A stretch of DNA of 64,000 nt from JAABRU01 sp050180235 (GCA_050180235.1 JBFXEJ010000008.1:39523-103522), one strand, 5' to 3'. Shown: positions 8,285 through 18,949, counted from the first letter of the stretch. The notes: a model not told the origin generated them from the letters alone. Numbers and translations are program-made.

Positions 8285-11009
8285 CAGAAAAAGCCTCATT
8301 TGCTGTAAGGAAGCATTTGTTAATGAGTTCACTCCGATCCCCGTTTCTTTGGAAAAAATAACTGCGGTGAATTTCATTTCGGATATCCGGACTGGCAAAA
8401 ATGGGCAGAAAATTGTTTTCTGTGCAATACCGGATAAGCTGTTTCAGATTTTGGCTGTCAATTGATCCGACTTCATCAAGGAAAAAAGGGATTCTGGCAC
8501 TGAGAGCCTGACGATATTCCTGCAAAAGGCTTATCAATCCTAGATAAATGATAATTTTTATACCGGTCTCTGTGCCGTGGGACTCAAATTTATGGATTTC
8601 ATGTGTATGAACAGGTTTGGAACTGTGGCTGAATCGAACCCTGAATTCCAATTGAAACATATTTTTCAGATCAAATTCCCGTCCGTAGTTCATGAGTTTG
8701 CCAAGATAGTCATTCACAAACTGCTGTGCCTGTTCAGATGATAGTTCATTGTTATCTTTTAAAAAAATGTCAGTCTGCATCTGACACGTCTTTCGGACGG
8801 CAGCCAAAATATTACTTTCTTCCACATTCAGTTCAATCCGTTCTATATTTGATATGCTCACATTTTTAATATTACGATTCAGGGAAGTTATCCGGTCACG
8901 GACTGCTTCAAATGCCTGCGTCAGTTTGTCCAATTCCGACATAATCGTTTTAAACAGGCTTTTATAGTCCTCACGAAGCTGCCCTTTAAATTTTTCAATT
9001 TGTTCTGTAATCTTCTGATTTTTTTTGTTCCACTCTTCAAAAGTTTCGTCTGGTGACTCACGGTCATAATGACTTTCCAATATTATTCTGTGTTTATTCA
9101 GATATTCCTCAAGTCGTCTCAGATCCTCTTCGTTCTTCTTAACTCGTGATTTGATTTGACAGTATTTAGAATATGTATCTGTTTCAGATAAATTTTGGAT
9201 AGCCGAGGGGCATTCTGAGGAAAATGTCTTTATAACCTGAATATCTTCGTTTATATTTTCTATGTTTTTTCCAATAATATCCAAATCGTTATACAGTTTT
9301 TCACACTGGTTTAAGATTTGATTCATAGCCTCTCTAATTTTCTGGATATTCTCACTGATATTTCCGAGATCGGATTTTAACATGCGTTGTCTTTCTTCGC
9401 ATTTCTCCCAATTTTCAAAGTTATTTTTCCATTGATCCAGAGCATCAAATTTGCGGAGAATTTTTTCTTTTTCATGAATATTTTTCAGAAGTTCCTGAAG
9501 ATCATTCTGTTTTTTCTCCCGATTTTCAGCAACTTCCATTTTGTGTTCTAATTCGATAATTTCTTTGGAAATTCTTTCCATCTGTGCTTCCAATGTCTCT
9601 GTTTCCTCTTTGGGCACATACCATTCAGATTTCGGTATGCTCAGCCCAAATCCTCTGAATATGCCATCATCATTGATATGCTCTGCCACCTGACGCGATG
9701 TTTTCAGAAACTGGGCTTCGTCTGTCAACACATCTGATACTGGCAGGCTGATGAGATTTTGGGACAGCAGAAATCTGAGCAGGGAAATATGTTCTCCTGA
9801 TAATTCACCTTTGATCCATATCTGATCAAGAGTCAGTTTTTCCATCTGCCGTTGGATACGTTTCTGTGCATTGCGCCGATGTTTTAACTGGTTTCGCAAC
9901 GTATCGGCATTTTCAGGTTTTATTTGAGCTAAAATTTCTTCCAGTTCGATTTTTTTACGGGTTAGCTGATCCTGCTCTTCCCGTGTATGTATTCTGTCAA
10001 ACCGGCTGCATATTTCATTGAGTTCATCAAACAGATGAATCGCCTGGTTCACTTCAGTCAGATCAAGTTTAGACTCGGTTTCTTTTTTCACCAGTTCTTT
10101 ATTTTGCTCAGAGAGATGCTCTGTCTTTCTTTTAGCGTTATTATATTCTGCTTGACGTTCCAGTTTTTTCTGATTTAAAATGTGCAGGTAGTGGGATGAA
10201 AGATGGAAAAAACGCTCCACATCCTCTTCAATCTGCTGCTTCCTCATTTTAATTTCTTCATTTATTTCCTGCCACTTCTTAATGACCGGTTCTAAAGTCA
10301 TCAGACGATCCAGTTCCATCTTGGTATCCGTAATATTACGGTTTTTTCTTTCATAATCCGTAACAATGTTAATCCGGGTTTTTACACCACTTTTTTCCAC
10401 CATAGCGATAATAAACTCACTAACTTGGGAAGTATTAAGCCGATCCAGTCGCAATAATCCCTTCATCAGTCTGCGAAGCATCCGGAAATTGGGCTGAGAC
10501 AGGTCAAACATCTGCACATTGAGTTCTGATTCTGAATGCAATCCCAGAAGGGCTTTTTCATACTGATCAATTTTCTGATATTTCCGAAAGTTCTTTTGAA
10601 AAAGGCGGCTCTGGGCCTGTTGCAGAGGCAGAACATGACTGGAATCATCCAGAAAATCATCCAGGCGAAATGAACCGTCAAAAACAAAAATTTCCCGTGA
10701 ATCCGCACTTCCTGTTCCGAAAATACCCACTGTACGCCGGGTTCTGTGGACAGTATGAACTTCAAACAGAATATAGGAGCCTTCAGGTCTGAAATAGAAG
10801 ACAAGAGATTCTGATGAAGATTTTGAAAAGGTCATTTCGCTGACATTGTGAAAATAGAGAAACTGGATCATTTCAATCAGACTGGTTTTGCCCACATTGT
10901 TTGGGCCGATCAGATGAATGGCTTCGACATCTGTTTCCAGTTCAAGTATATCAAACATGCCGCTGTTGATCAGTCCGATGCGCAAAATTGTGCTGGTGTG
11001 TTTATTCAT
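8250..11009 (-). CDS. jetC: Wadjet JetC-like SMC ATPase
   Basis: SMC/MukB-like motor ATPase expected to form a dimer that extrudes plasmid DNA loops with JetA and JetB. It is 919 aa. Walker A (IGPNNVGKTSLI) is near residue 35. Two long coiled-coil arms (about residues 230-440 and 480-720) are separated by a hinge-like segment. The ABC signature region SHGTETG and Walker B IPFFLDEVGSID lie near the C-terminus. The start ATG at 11009 overlaps the jetB stop by 8 nt; an in-frame GTG at 11018 is possible. The gene is visibly more AT-rich than the flanking ATPase gene, consistent with acquisition as an island. Confidence 0.88.
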   Translation of the reverse strand: MNKHTSTILRIGLINSGMFDILELETDVEAIHLIGPNNVGKTSLIEMIQFLYFHNVSEMTFSKSSSESLVFYFRPEGSYILFEVHTVHRTRRTVGIFGTGSADSREIFVFDGSFRLDDFLDDSSHVLPLQQAQSRLFQKNFRKYQKIDQYEKALLGLHSESELNVQMFDLSQPNFRMLRRLMKGLLRLDRLNTSQVSEFIIAMVEKSGVKTRINIVTDYERKNRNITDTKMELDRLMTLEPVIKKWQEINEEIKMRKQQIEEDVERFFHLSSHYLHILNQKKLERQAEYNNAKRKTEHLSEQNKELVKKETESKLDLTEVNQAIHLFDELNEICSRFDRIHTREEQDQLTRKKIELEEILAQIKPENADTLRNQLKHRRNAQKRIQRQMEKLTLDQIWIKGELSGEHISLLRFLLSQNLISLPVSDVLTDEAQFLKTSRQVAEHINDDGIFRGFGLSIPKSEWYVPKEETETLEAQMERISKEIIELEHKMEVAENREKKQNDLQELLKNIHEKEKILRKFDALDQWKNNFENWEKCEERQRMLKSDLGNISENIQKIREAMNQILNQCEKLYNDLDIIGKNIENINEDIQVIKTFSSECPSAIQNLSETDTYSKYCQIKSRVKKNEEDLRRLEEYLNKHRIILESHYDRESPDETFEEWNKKNQKITEQIEKFKGQLREDYKSLFKTIMSELDKLTQAFEAVRDRITSLNRNIKNVSISNIERIELNVEESNILAAVRKTCQMQTDIFLKDNNELSSEQAQQFVNDYLGKLMNYGREFDLKNMFQLEFRVRFSHSSKPVHTHEIHKFESHGTETGIKIIIYLGLISLLQEYRQALSARIPFFLDEVGSIDSQNLKQLIRYCTENNFLPIFASPDIRNEIHRSYFFQRNGDRSELINKCFLTANEAFSDETSQMDSATA

Positions 11010-11556
11010 TCCGCTCACTCTCTTTCTTTTTTATCTGTAAATGAATCTGCCTGGCCATGTTGATAATCCGTTCTGCAGGTTTTCTGAGGGTCAGTGTCTG
11101 GCTCTCTGCAAAATAATCAGCCAAACCTTTGCGGGAAATTTTTTTGAACAAATCTTCAATATCGGAAATATTCTTAATATCCACCTGAAGAAGATACTCC
11201 TTGCCGTATCCGTCCCGAAACCAGTCCTGATCAGTCAATGATATGCGTAACTGAAACAAATCACTGAAGGTTCTGCCTTTTTCCATCCACAGATCGGTCA
11301 GAAGAAATAATACAACAACCGTCTGTTTTTCCTCACTGCTCATGGACTTGTCATTTTTTTCCAAAAAAATTATACCGTTATCCTGTATCAGAGAAAAGCC
11401 AATGACAGAAAAATGAAATTTAAGTAATTCCACATTACGGGCTAAATTGCTGTACAGTGGTTCGTTTTCAGCAGAATACAGGTCTGATTCACTGAACTGA
11501 TAACCGCGAAGCAGTTTCTGACAAATGTTCTGACTTTTTTCCACCGGATTGTTCAT
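11002..11556 (-). CDS. jetB: Wadjet JetB-like (MukE/DUF4194-like) subunit
   Basis: A 184-aa protein in the jetB position, overlapping jetA by 68 nt and jetC by 8 nt. It looks like a winged-helix KITE/MukE-type subunit: an N-terminal helical part (YSNLARNVELLKFHFSVIGF) is followed by a beta pair around GIIFLEKND, then VVVLFLLTDLWMEKG and FKKISRKGLADYF, with a basic C-terminus. The assignment comes from gene order and size plus these features, because JetB sequences are poorly conserved. Confidence 0.75.
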   Translation of the reverse strand: MNNPVEKSQNICQKLLRGYQFSESDLYSAENEPLYSNLARNVELLKFHFSVIGFSLIQDNGIIFLEKNDKSMSSEEKQTVVVLFLLTDLWMEKGRTFSDLFQLRISLTDQDWFRDGYGKEYLLQVDIKNISDIEDLFKKISRKGLADYFAESQTLTLRKPAERIINMARQIHLQIKKKESERNE

Positions 11557-12784
11557 TACTTTCTGATTCCTCTGTCAGTCCGAAATCTGTCATTCGGACA
11601 GTGAAGGTTTTAAATTTATGTATGAAATCTCCTGGCTGATTATTGATTCTGATTCCCTTCATACGATTGATCAGCGGAAGGGCAATGGCTTTTAACTGTT
11701 CATTTTCCGAGTAGCCTGCAAAGGTGCTGACCACATAAGCAGGCCAGCTCTGAATTGTTCTTTTTCCTGACAGGCAGTTTTGTACATCTGTATCCCGGAT
11801 GATCATCAAATCTGCATTTTGCAGTCTCACATCCGATTTTTTCAGGGGACGGGGATTGGGGAGTAATTTTTTCAGAACCACATCTGTAAAAAACGCCTGT
11901 ATATTATCCCGGCCCGGAGCCTGAACAGCCTGGATTCCGCTTGCCACCAGTGTTTTTTCCTCCATATACTGCCATGTGAAATCAAGGTTTCCAAGACAGG
12001 CGGCAATCGCATCCCGGATATTTTTTTCTTTGATCAGGGATTTCAAAAGGGAGTGAGCCGTGTCAGCAACGATTACGAAATTGCGCAGCAGTTCATGGTC
12101 AATATATTGCACATTAAGAAGGATTTGCCTGCGGCTGATATCCATTTCACGGGATCGGGCAAGAATTTCAGGCCGTGCAGACAGGTCTGATATACTGCGC
12201 TTCAGCAACGAAATTTTTCGGCTGTACTCTGCACTGGGATCAATGAGTTCCCGAAGGGGATTGATATAGCGGCGCTGAACAGTCTCCAGTTCTTCCAGTC
12301 GATGTTCAAGGGTTTTGCTTTCACTGGTCCGTTTCATATCTCCGAACCGGCGCATACATGCCATGTAATGCCCCGCCCCGGCTTCTCTTACTTCACTGAC
12401 CATAAGACGCAGGGAATCCAAAGTATCGGATAAGGTATGTATGGGAGTTTCTTCATTGTATAACTGCCGCTGAAATTCATCAGCAAGTTTGCCGATCTGG
12501 TGAACCTGCTCCCGCAGAAAACCGGCATGGGTGAGTTGCCCCCGGCGCTCATAATAGTTGACCAGACTGACAACCACTGAATTGACCGTGTAAAGATTAT
12601 CCGTCTCTTCACGCAGAATGGACGCACTGCATAGTTCACGGATAACCGTGTCTTTTTCACCCGGTTCAATTCTGTACCTTTCCATATAGTTGAGAAGTTT
12701 TGGGCGACTCATCACATCCTGTTCTGCACACAGATCTATGATCAGGTCAGTATATTTATGAGCAATGGACAGAAAATGTTTCAT
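11489..12784 (-). CDS. jetA: Wadjet JetA-like (MukF/kleisin-like) subunit
   Basis: A 431-aa first gene of the operon, predicted kleisin that bridges the JetC heads. An N-terminal winged-helix-like segment (residues 10-75) is followed by a long helical region with heptad character (about 80-300) and a C-terminal domain. The ATG at 12784 was preferred over the in-frame TTG at 12790. Gene order A-B-C-D and the nested overlaps match Wadjet/MksFEBG operons. I cannot assign the Wadjet subtype from the sequence alone. Confidence 0.78.
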   Translation of the reverse strand: MKHFLSIAHKYTDLIIDLCAEQDVMSRPKLLNYMERYRIEPGEKDTVIRELCSASILREETDNLYTVNSVVVSLVNYYERRGQLTHAGFLREQVHQIGKLADEFQRQLYNEETPIHTLSDTLDSLRLMVSEVREAGAGHYMACMRRFGDMKRTSESKTLEHRLEELETVQRRYINPLRELIDPSAEYSRKISLLKRSISDLSARPEILARSREMDISRRQILLNVQYIDHELLRNFVIVADTAHSLLKSLIKEKNIRDAIAACLGNLDFTWQYMEEKTLVASGIQAVQAPGRDNIQAFFTDVVLKKLLPNPRPLKKSDVRLQNADLMIIRDTDVQNCLSGKRTIQSWPAYVVSTFAGYSENEQLKAIALPLINRMKGIRINNQPGDFIHKFKTFTVRMTDFGLTEESESNEQSGGKKSEHLSETASRLSVQ

Positions 12785-13234
12785 TATCAATCTCTGCAGG
12801 TTATAATGATATGATAACCAATAAATTTAAGATACTTCGGCTGCGTAGAGTCATCTTATCAACTTGGCGGTTGATATAGTGATCCGATTTTGGTTTTTAC
12901 CGGCATGATTTTTGCCTTAAAGTTTGACCGGGAAAAATTATCCGTTTCCGGCCTGAAAAACTTCTCAAAAATCTGAAAAGATATATTCCGGCACCTGTGC
13001 AGTTTTTGTGCCAACAAAAATCAGAACTGAATTCTTATACTATTATTCCTGATTTATCAATCTTTAAATTCAATTCCTTACTCATTCCATCAATTGTGGG
13101 GACAGTACTGCTTTGATTTCCGGATCTTTTTGCACCTGCGCCGGGATTTCTGAGCGGATTTTGCTGTTCTGAATGCAACTGCATAACTTTTAATTATATT
13201 TTTTTCACAACCCCCCAAAAATTATTTGAAACTC
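12785..13234. other. Intergenic between divergent jetA and the ATPase gene
   Basis: AT-rich, with probable divergent promoters. The only open frame of note is 49 codons on the minus strand (13184-13035), without a ribosome binding site. A neighbouring frame reads KIRSEIPAQVQKDPEIKAVL before a stop. This might be a decayed gene fragment; nothing intact is supportable. Confidence 0.5.
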
Positions 13235-13263
13235 TTGAAATTTCCCTGACAAGTTTATATAAT
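13235..13263 (+). promoter_or_regulatory. Sigma-70-type promoter of the DUF3686-type ATPase
   Basis: -35 TTGAAA (13235-13240), exactly 17 nt spacer, -10 TATAAT (13258-13263). The leader to the ATG is about 140 nt and contains short palindromic GAACAAGCTGGAAGCTTGTT repeats (13335-13355 and nearby). Confidence 0.7.
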
Positions 13264-13334
13264 GGACAAAAAGTGGCACAATCTTCCAGATTGTGCAGAT
13301 GCTCAGGAACAGGCTGGAAGTTTATTCTGCTTTT

Positions 13335-13355
13335 GAACAAGCTGGAAGCTTGTTC
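13335..13355. repeat. Short palindromic AAGCTGGAAGCTT repeat
   Basis: The same unit is at 6559-6579. Variants occur at about 31693, 32113, 37768 and 63628. It is a dispersed short hairpin, often found 50-150 nt upstream of genes here. Confidence 0.7.
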
Positions 13356-13410
13356 CACCCTGAACAGGCTGGAAGTCTGTTCTACCCTGTAACCCCAAAG
13401 GAGGCCCTTC

Positions 13411-16400
13411 ATGTCCGAACATCCCGCAAATGCTGAAAATACTCAAAAAGACGCCGCATCCGAACCTGTTTTGGAAGGCGGAACCTATGAAATTATCCGC
13501 ACCCGGCTGCTGGCACACGGCAAAGAACTCCGTTCCCGGCTGGAAAAACTCAATGCCTCCCGCAAAGAAATCTTCGGGGCCATTGAGCAGACTTTGCTTG
13601 CCACCGAGCGGATTTCCACGCGCAACAACTGCATTCCGCGGGATATGGTTCCCATCAACGGATCACGCTTTCTTTTTGGTTACAATGTGCATCTGGGACT
13701 GAAATCCGAAATGGAAATTTCAGATGTGTTTTCCGTGTATGACTACAAAGACCGCAGTTTTCAGAAACTGGGATGGGAGGTTCTCAACTCCGGACGATTT
13801 GAGGAGGATCTGAAAAATCTGTACAAATATTACAAGCAGTCCCGGTTCACCAAATTCCTTGTGATCAATCCGCATCTGTATATGATTTTCCGCGTGGGCA
13901 AATCTGCGACTGACTTCAAGGCATTCAAATGGCTGATGCACGATGAGGGCCTTACCTATCTGGACAACCGCAGTGAGCATGAAATCCGTTTTCCCGCGCA
14001 GCATGATTTTGAATGGAAATGCTGCACACGGGACATGCACCGCACCGGCAAACATCCCCATGTTTCCATACATGACAGGGTGTTTGTGGAGGCTGTTGGC
14101 GGAGATATTACCTTTAAAATTGAGGACAATACCGCGTCCGGTCAGGGCATTTATGCGGAACCGGTGGACAATTTGGATCAGACTTTGGATGATGCGGAAA
14201 TCTGGTATGCAATTCTGGGGCATATCATTCTGGTAAAAATCGAACCCTATCAGGAAAACCGTTTCCGCTATTTCATTTTCAATGGAAAAACCGAAACAGT
14301 GGTGCGGGTGGATGAGATTGAACACGCGTGTGTGCTGCTGCCTGATGATCACGGTCTGATGTTTTCCAATGGCTATTATCTGCAAACCGGGGAATTGAAA
14401 AAATTTGACATTCCCGGAACCGATATGCGGTTTGAACAGCGCATGGTGGCTCCCAACGGAGAAGATTTTCTCTATATTTTCTACAATATGGAAAAAGGCG
14501 ATTATTCCCTGCTGCCTTATAACCTGATTGAGCAGAAAGTGGAAAATCCCATTCCCTGCAATGGATACACCCATTTTGAAAATGGCGAAATGATTTTTTT
14601 CCGTGCAGATCCGGAACCTGTGAAACATCATGCCATTCAGATATGGCAAACGCCTTTTGTGGGGCCGGAATATGCGTTTTCCGCAAAAAGCGATGCGTTT
14701 ATTTACAAAGTGGGAAATCCCAATATTGTGCGGTGCATGTCGGAATGCAATGAAATCCTCAAACTTATGCTTAGGGAGGAACTTTATTCCAGCCTGTATG
14801 TGGATTTGATGAAAAAAGCTGCGGAAATTGCGGACGCGTATTTCTGGCTGGACAAGCCGGAAGCCTTTGGTCTGAAAGAAGTGGTGCTGCAAATCAAGGA
14901 AGCAGCAGCAGGCGCGATTGCAGAATTTGAAAAGGTTGTGCGCCTGAAAAAAAATACGGCGGAGCAGATGGCAAAGGTCTCTGACCGTGCGCGGGAAATG
15001 CTGGGAAGTCTCAAACCGGAAAATCTGAATACCATTGATGCGTTTGTAAAAGGGCTGGCCGGGCTGCGCGGTGTGCGCGGGGAGATTATCTCCCTGAAAG
15101 AACTGCGTTATGCAGATATGACAGCCGTTGATGGCATGGATGCACAGGTGGCTGAAACAACAGACAAAATTTCCGCAGATTGCGTGGAATTTCTGCTGCA
15201 CCCGGAATCCCTGCTTCCCTATGAAAAACGGGTTTCTGACGCGGGCGCAAAGATTGAAACTCTGGGCAAAGTCATGGAAGCACAGGAATTGGAAAACGAA
15301 GTGGCTGCAGCTTCGGATGAACTGGAAATGCTTATTGAAATTGTGAGCAATCTGAAAATAGATGACGCAACCCAGACAACGAAAATCATTGACAATATTT
15401 CAGACATTTATTCCCGGCTCAATCAGGTGCGAGCGGGTGTGAAGAATAAAAAGAAAAGCCTGCAGGGAACCGAGGGAATCGCACAGTTCAAGGCACAGAT
15501 CAAACTGCTCAGCCAGAGCGTGGTCAATTATCTGGATATTTGTGATACACCTGCCAAATGCGATGAATATCTGACCAAACTCATGGTCAGCGTGGAGGAA
15601 CTGGAGGGACGGTTTGCGGATTTTGATGATTTCATTGGGGAAATTTCAGAAAAACGGGATGAGATTTACAATGCCTTTGCATCAAAAAAACTGAATCTTA
15701 CCGAGGCACGGAACAAAAGGGCAACCGCGCTCATGGCTGCGGCAGAGCGCATTCTCAAAGGTATTGGCACACGGGTTGCGGGAATGGAAGACATCAGCGC
15801 AATCAACGGTTATTTTGCATCGGATCTGATGATTTCCAAAATCCGGGACATTGTAAAGCAATTGCTGGAACTCGATGACACAGTCAAAGCTGATGATATT
15901 CAGTCCCGTCTCAAGACCATACGGGAAGACACGGTGCGGCAGTTGAAGGATCGGAAAGAACTTTTTGCTGACGGTCAGAATGTAATCCAGTTTGGGAAAT
16001 ATAAATTCACGGTCAATGTGCGTCCGCTGGATTTGACCATGATTCTGCGCGAAGGAAAACAGTTTTTTCATCTTACCGGAACCGCTTTTTTTGAACCTGT
16101 GGAGAATGCGGAATTTCTGCAAACTGCTCCGGTCTGGGAAATGGAAGTGGTATCGGAAAATCCCAATGTGTATCGCGGGGAATATCTGGCCTGGCAACTG
16201 CTGAAAGAAATGGAAAACGCAGATGCGGAAACTGCTGAAAGTATTCGGAATTTTTCAGACAAAGAACTGACAGACCATGTGCAGAAATTTATGGGAACGC
16301 GTTACAGTGAGGGCTATTCCAAAGGTGTTCATGATCAGGACGGCGCAAAGATTTTCAAACATGTTTTTGCCATTCACACGGCCATTGGACTGCTGCGTTT

Positions 16401-18939
16401 TCATCCCCGTGCGCGTGCGCTCGCGCGGCTGTTCTGGACCATTTATTTTCAGAAATGGTCAGATGAAACCCGGAAACAGCGGATTGGGGACAAACTCGCA
16501 GGATTTGGAATTATACAGGAAATCTTTCCGGGACAGGAAAAGCAGGATCGCTATATTGCGGAACTGCAAAGTCTGATTTTGGATTTCACAGCAAAAACCG
16601 GTCTTTTCCCCCAGGAAATTGCACCAGACGCTGCCCGGTATCTGTTTTGTGAACTGATCCGGCCTGATATGGTGACAGGGGAATCTTTTGTGATTTCCCG
16701 TGAGGCATGGGAACTGGCCGAGGGATTTGTCAGGCAGTTGAAAGCATCGCGTTTTGGCGAGCGGTTCAAAGAGGCAAGGGAAAAACTCAAAGAGGTTCCG
16801 GACAGTGAATACGAACTGGTGCGGGACTGGGTTCATGCCTATATTTCCACAACCGAATGCGGAGAACTCTGCGATTACACTGATGAAACCGCGCTGCTTC
16901 TTTTTATTCGCAACAGTTCCCGCAGGCATGTGGTGGATTCGCCCATTTCTGCGGATATTGCAGCCATGACCGGTTCCCATGCTGTTATTCAGAATGGAAA
17001 ATATCATCTCAATTATATCCGATTTGCAGAAAAAATGCAGCGATATGAAAAAGAAACGGTTCCTTTGTTTCTGCGTTACGGGGAAATGAAAAAACAGCTT
17101 ACAGATCAGATGCGGGATCAACTGCGGCTCTCGGAATTCAAGCCCAGAATTCTCAGTTCCTTTGTGCGCAACAAACTTATCAATCAGGTTTATCTGCCTT
17201 TGATTGGGGACAATCTTGCCAAGCAGATTGGCACCGCGGGCGAAGGCAAGCGCACGGATTTAATGGGAATGCTTCTGCTGATTTCCCCGCCCGGTTACGG
17301 CAAAACCACAATTATGGAATACATCGCGAACCGGCTGGGCATTATCTTTATGAAAATCAACGGGCCTGCCATTGGCAATCTGGTGACATCCCTTGATCCG
17401 GGTGAAGCTCCCAATGCAAGTGCGCGCGAGGAAGTGCTGAAAATCAATCTTGCTTTGGAAATGGGCGACAATGTGATGATTTATCTGGATGATATTCAGC
17501 ACTGCAACCCGGAACTGCTGCAAAAATTCATTTCTCTCTGCGATGCACAGCGCAAAATCGAAGGGGTGTACAAAGGCAAAAGCCGCACCTATGATTTGCG
17601 TGGCAAAAAAGTGGTGGTGTGCATGGCAGGAAATCCCTATACAGAAAGCGGGGAAAAATTCAAAATCCCGGATATGCTGGCAAACCGGGCAGATACCTAT
17701 AATCTCGGAGATATTATCGGAGATACCGAAGATGTGTTCAAGATGAGTTATCTGGAAAACTCGCTCACATCCAATTCTGTGCTGAACAGACTTGCCAGCC
17801 GCAGTCAGCAGGATGTGTACAGCATTATCCGCATTGCAGAAACCAAGAGCAGGGAAGGTGCTGATTTTGAGGGCAATTATTCTGCTGAGGAAATCAGTGA
17901 AATGGTTTCGGTAATGGAGAAAATGATTACAGTGCGGGAAGTGATTCTGAAAATGAATCTGCAATATATTTATTCCGCTGCACAGGCAGAGGAATACCGC
18001 ACAGAACCGGCATTCAAACTGCAGGGTTCCTACCGGAATATGAACCGGATTGCTGGCAAAATTGTGCCAATGATGAACGCGGAGGAACTCAAAACCCTGA
18101 TTCTGTCCCATTACGAGCAGGATGCACAGACTTTGACCACAGGCGCAGAAGCCAATCTGCTGAAATTTAAAGAACTCACGGGCTGGCTGACAGCGGAAGA
18201 ATTGCAAAGATGGGAAGACATCAAAAAAACCTTCCGCAAAAACCAGATGCTGCGCGGCATGGATGAAAGCGATACTTCTGTTCAGGTTGTCGGTCAGTTG
18301 TCGGCCATGTATGACGGGCTGGAAGGCATACGGGGTGTGCTGGATTCCAATATGAAACGCTCTGGTATTACAAAAGTGACCTTTGCAGAGGAAACCATGC
18401 ACCAGATGGAAAAGCTGATGCAAACCATGCAGACAATGATCTCTGCCTCAGCTTCGCAGGAGAATACAGAGCCTTTGCTGCCCGCGAAAGTGGAAGTAAC
18501 CAGCCGTATGCCCGATGGTTTTCTGGAAGTGGTCAAAGGCCAGATGAACATTATGAACGCGTGGCTGGAACCCATGTCCAAAACCGCACGGCAGCAGTCC
18601 GCTGTCATCAAAAAACTCTATGAGGAAATTCAGAATCTGCAGTCGGTTTACCGGGAAATCATGAATGCAAAGCAGGAAGGCGGCTGGCAGGATATTGAAA
18701 AATATGATATTGCCCTCAAAGCCAATCCAAAGGATCACAAAACCTATTACAAACGCGGTCTGGCATGGTATAACAAAAATGACATGGCACGGGCATTGTG
18801 CGATTTCAAAAACGCGCTGGATCTGGAGCCGAAAAACAAAAAATACCAGCGCATTGTGGCACATCTGGAAGCAGAGTTAAGCACAGACAGAAGTGATCCG
18901 GATACCAAAGGAGCGGATGCGAATGTGTTTCAGTTGTAA
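13411..18939 (+). CDS. Large DUF3686-type AAA ATPase (annotated in databases as DNA repair ATPase)
   Basis: An 1842-aa cytoplasmic ATPase. The N-terminal 350 residues match the DUF3686-type region (TRNNCIPRDMVPINGSRFLF; EIRFPAQHDFEWK). Coiled-coil segments fill about 520-820, with further uncharacterised domains to 1250. The AAA+ core has Walker A SPPGYGKTT near residue 1293, Walker B VMIYLDDIQHC near 1360 and a sensor-like KKVVVCMAGNP. A TPR-like motif (TYYKRGLAWYNKNDMARAL) lies near residue 1780. The start has AAAGGAGG 6 nt upstream. The 'DNA repair' label is a database name and the actual role is not established. A truncated second copy of its promoter and first 219 codons lies at 6457-7312, across the Wadjet operon. 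Confidence 0.85.
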   Translation: MSEHPANAENTQKDAASEPVLEGGTYEIIRTRLLAHGKELRSRLEKLNASRKEIFGAIEQTLLATERISTRNNCIPRDMVPINGSRFLFGYNVHLGLKSEMEISDVFSVYDYKDRSFQKLGWEVLNSGRFEEDLKNLYKYYKQSRFTKFLVINPHLYMIFRVGKSATDFKAFKWLMHDEGLTYLDNRSEHEIRFPAQHDFEWKCCTRDMHRTGKHPHVSIHDRVFVEAVGGDITFKIEDNTASGQGIYAEPVDNLDQTLDDAEIWYAILGHIILVKIEPYQENRFRYFIFNGKTETVVRVDEIEHACVLLPDDHGLMFSNGYYLQTGELKKFDIPGTDMRFEQRMVAPNGEDFLYIFYNMEKGDYSLLPYNLIEQKVENPIPCNGYTHFENGEMIFFRADPEPVKHHAIQIWQTPFVGPEYAFSAKSDAFIYKVGNPNIVRCMSECNEILKLMLREELYSSLYVDLMKKAAEIADAYFWLDKPEAFGLKEVVLQIKEAAAGAIAEFEKVVRLKKNTAEQMAKVSDRAREMLGSLKPENLNTIDAFVKGLAGLRGVRGEIISLKELRYADMTAVDGMDAQVAETTDKISADCVEFLLHPESLLPYEKRVSDAGAKIETLGKVMEAQELENEVAAASDELEMLIEIVSNLKIDDATQTTKIIDNISDIYSRLNQVRAGVKNKKKSLQGTEGIAQFKAQIKLLSQSVVNYLDICDTPAKCDEYLTKLMVSVEELEGRFADFDDFIGEISEKRDEIYNAFASKKLNLTEARNKRATALMAAAERILKGIGTRVAGMEDISAINGYFASDLMISKIRDIVKQLLELDDTVKADDIQSRLKTIREDTVRQLKDRKELFADGQNVIQFGKYKFTVNVRPLDLTMILREGKQFFHLTGTAFFEPVENAEFLQTAPVWEMEVVSENPNVYRGEYLAWQLLKEMENADAETAESIRNFSDKELTDHVQKFMGTRYSEGYSKGVHDQDGAKIFKHVFAIHTAIGLLRFHPRARALARLFWTIYFQKWSDETRKQRIGDKLAGFGIIQEIFPGQEKQDRYIAELQSLILDFTAKTGLFPQEIAPDAARYLFCELIRPDMVTGESFVISREAWELAEGFVRQLKASRFGERFKEAREKLKEVPDSEYELVRDWVHAYISTTECGELCDYTDETALLLFIRNSSRRHVVDSPISADIAAMTGSHAVIQNGKYHLNYIRFAEKMQRYEKETVPLFLRYGEMKKQLTDQMRDQLRLSEFKPRILSSFVRNKLINQVYLPLIGDNLAKQIGTAGEGKRTDLMGMLLLISPPGYGKTTIMEYIANRLGIIFMKINGPAIGNLVTSLDPGEAPNASAREEVLKINLALEMGDNVMIYLDDIQHCNPELLQKFISLCDAQRKIEGVYKGKSRTYDLRGKKVVVCMAGNPYTESGEKFKIPDMLANRADTYNLGDIIGDTEDVFKMSYLENSLTSNSVLNRLASRSQQDVYSIIRIAETKSREGADFEGNYSAEEISEMVSVMEKMITVREVILKMNLQYIYSAAQAEEYRTEPAFKLQGSYRNMNRIAGKIVPMMNAEELKTLILSHYEQDAQTLTTGAEANLLKFKELTGWLTAEELQRWEDIKKTFRKNQMLRGMDESDTSVQVVGQLSAMYDGLEGIRGVLDSNMKRSGITKVTFAEETMHQMEKLMQTMQTMISASASQENTEPLLPAKVEVTSRMPDGFLEVVKGQMNIMNAWLEPMSKTARQQSAVIKKLYEEIQNLQSVYREIMNAKQEGGWQDIEKYDIALKANPKDHKTYYKRGLAWYNKNDMARALCDFKNALDLEPKNKKYQRIVAHLEAELSTDRSDPDTKGADANVFQL

Positions 18940-18949
18940 GCGTTCTGTC

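Noticed and set aside
13035..13184. 49-codon open frame on the minus strand between jetA and the ATPase gene
   Set aside because: No ribosome binding site, no recognisable family, and a competing frame; at best a decayed fragment.
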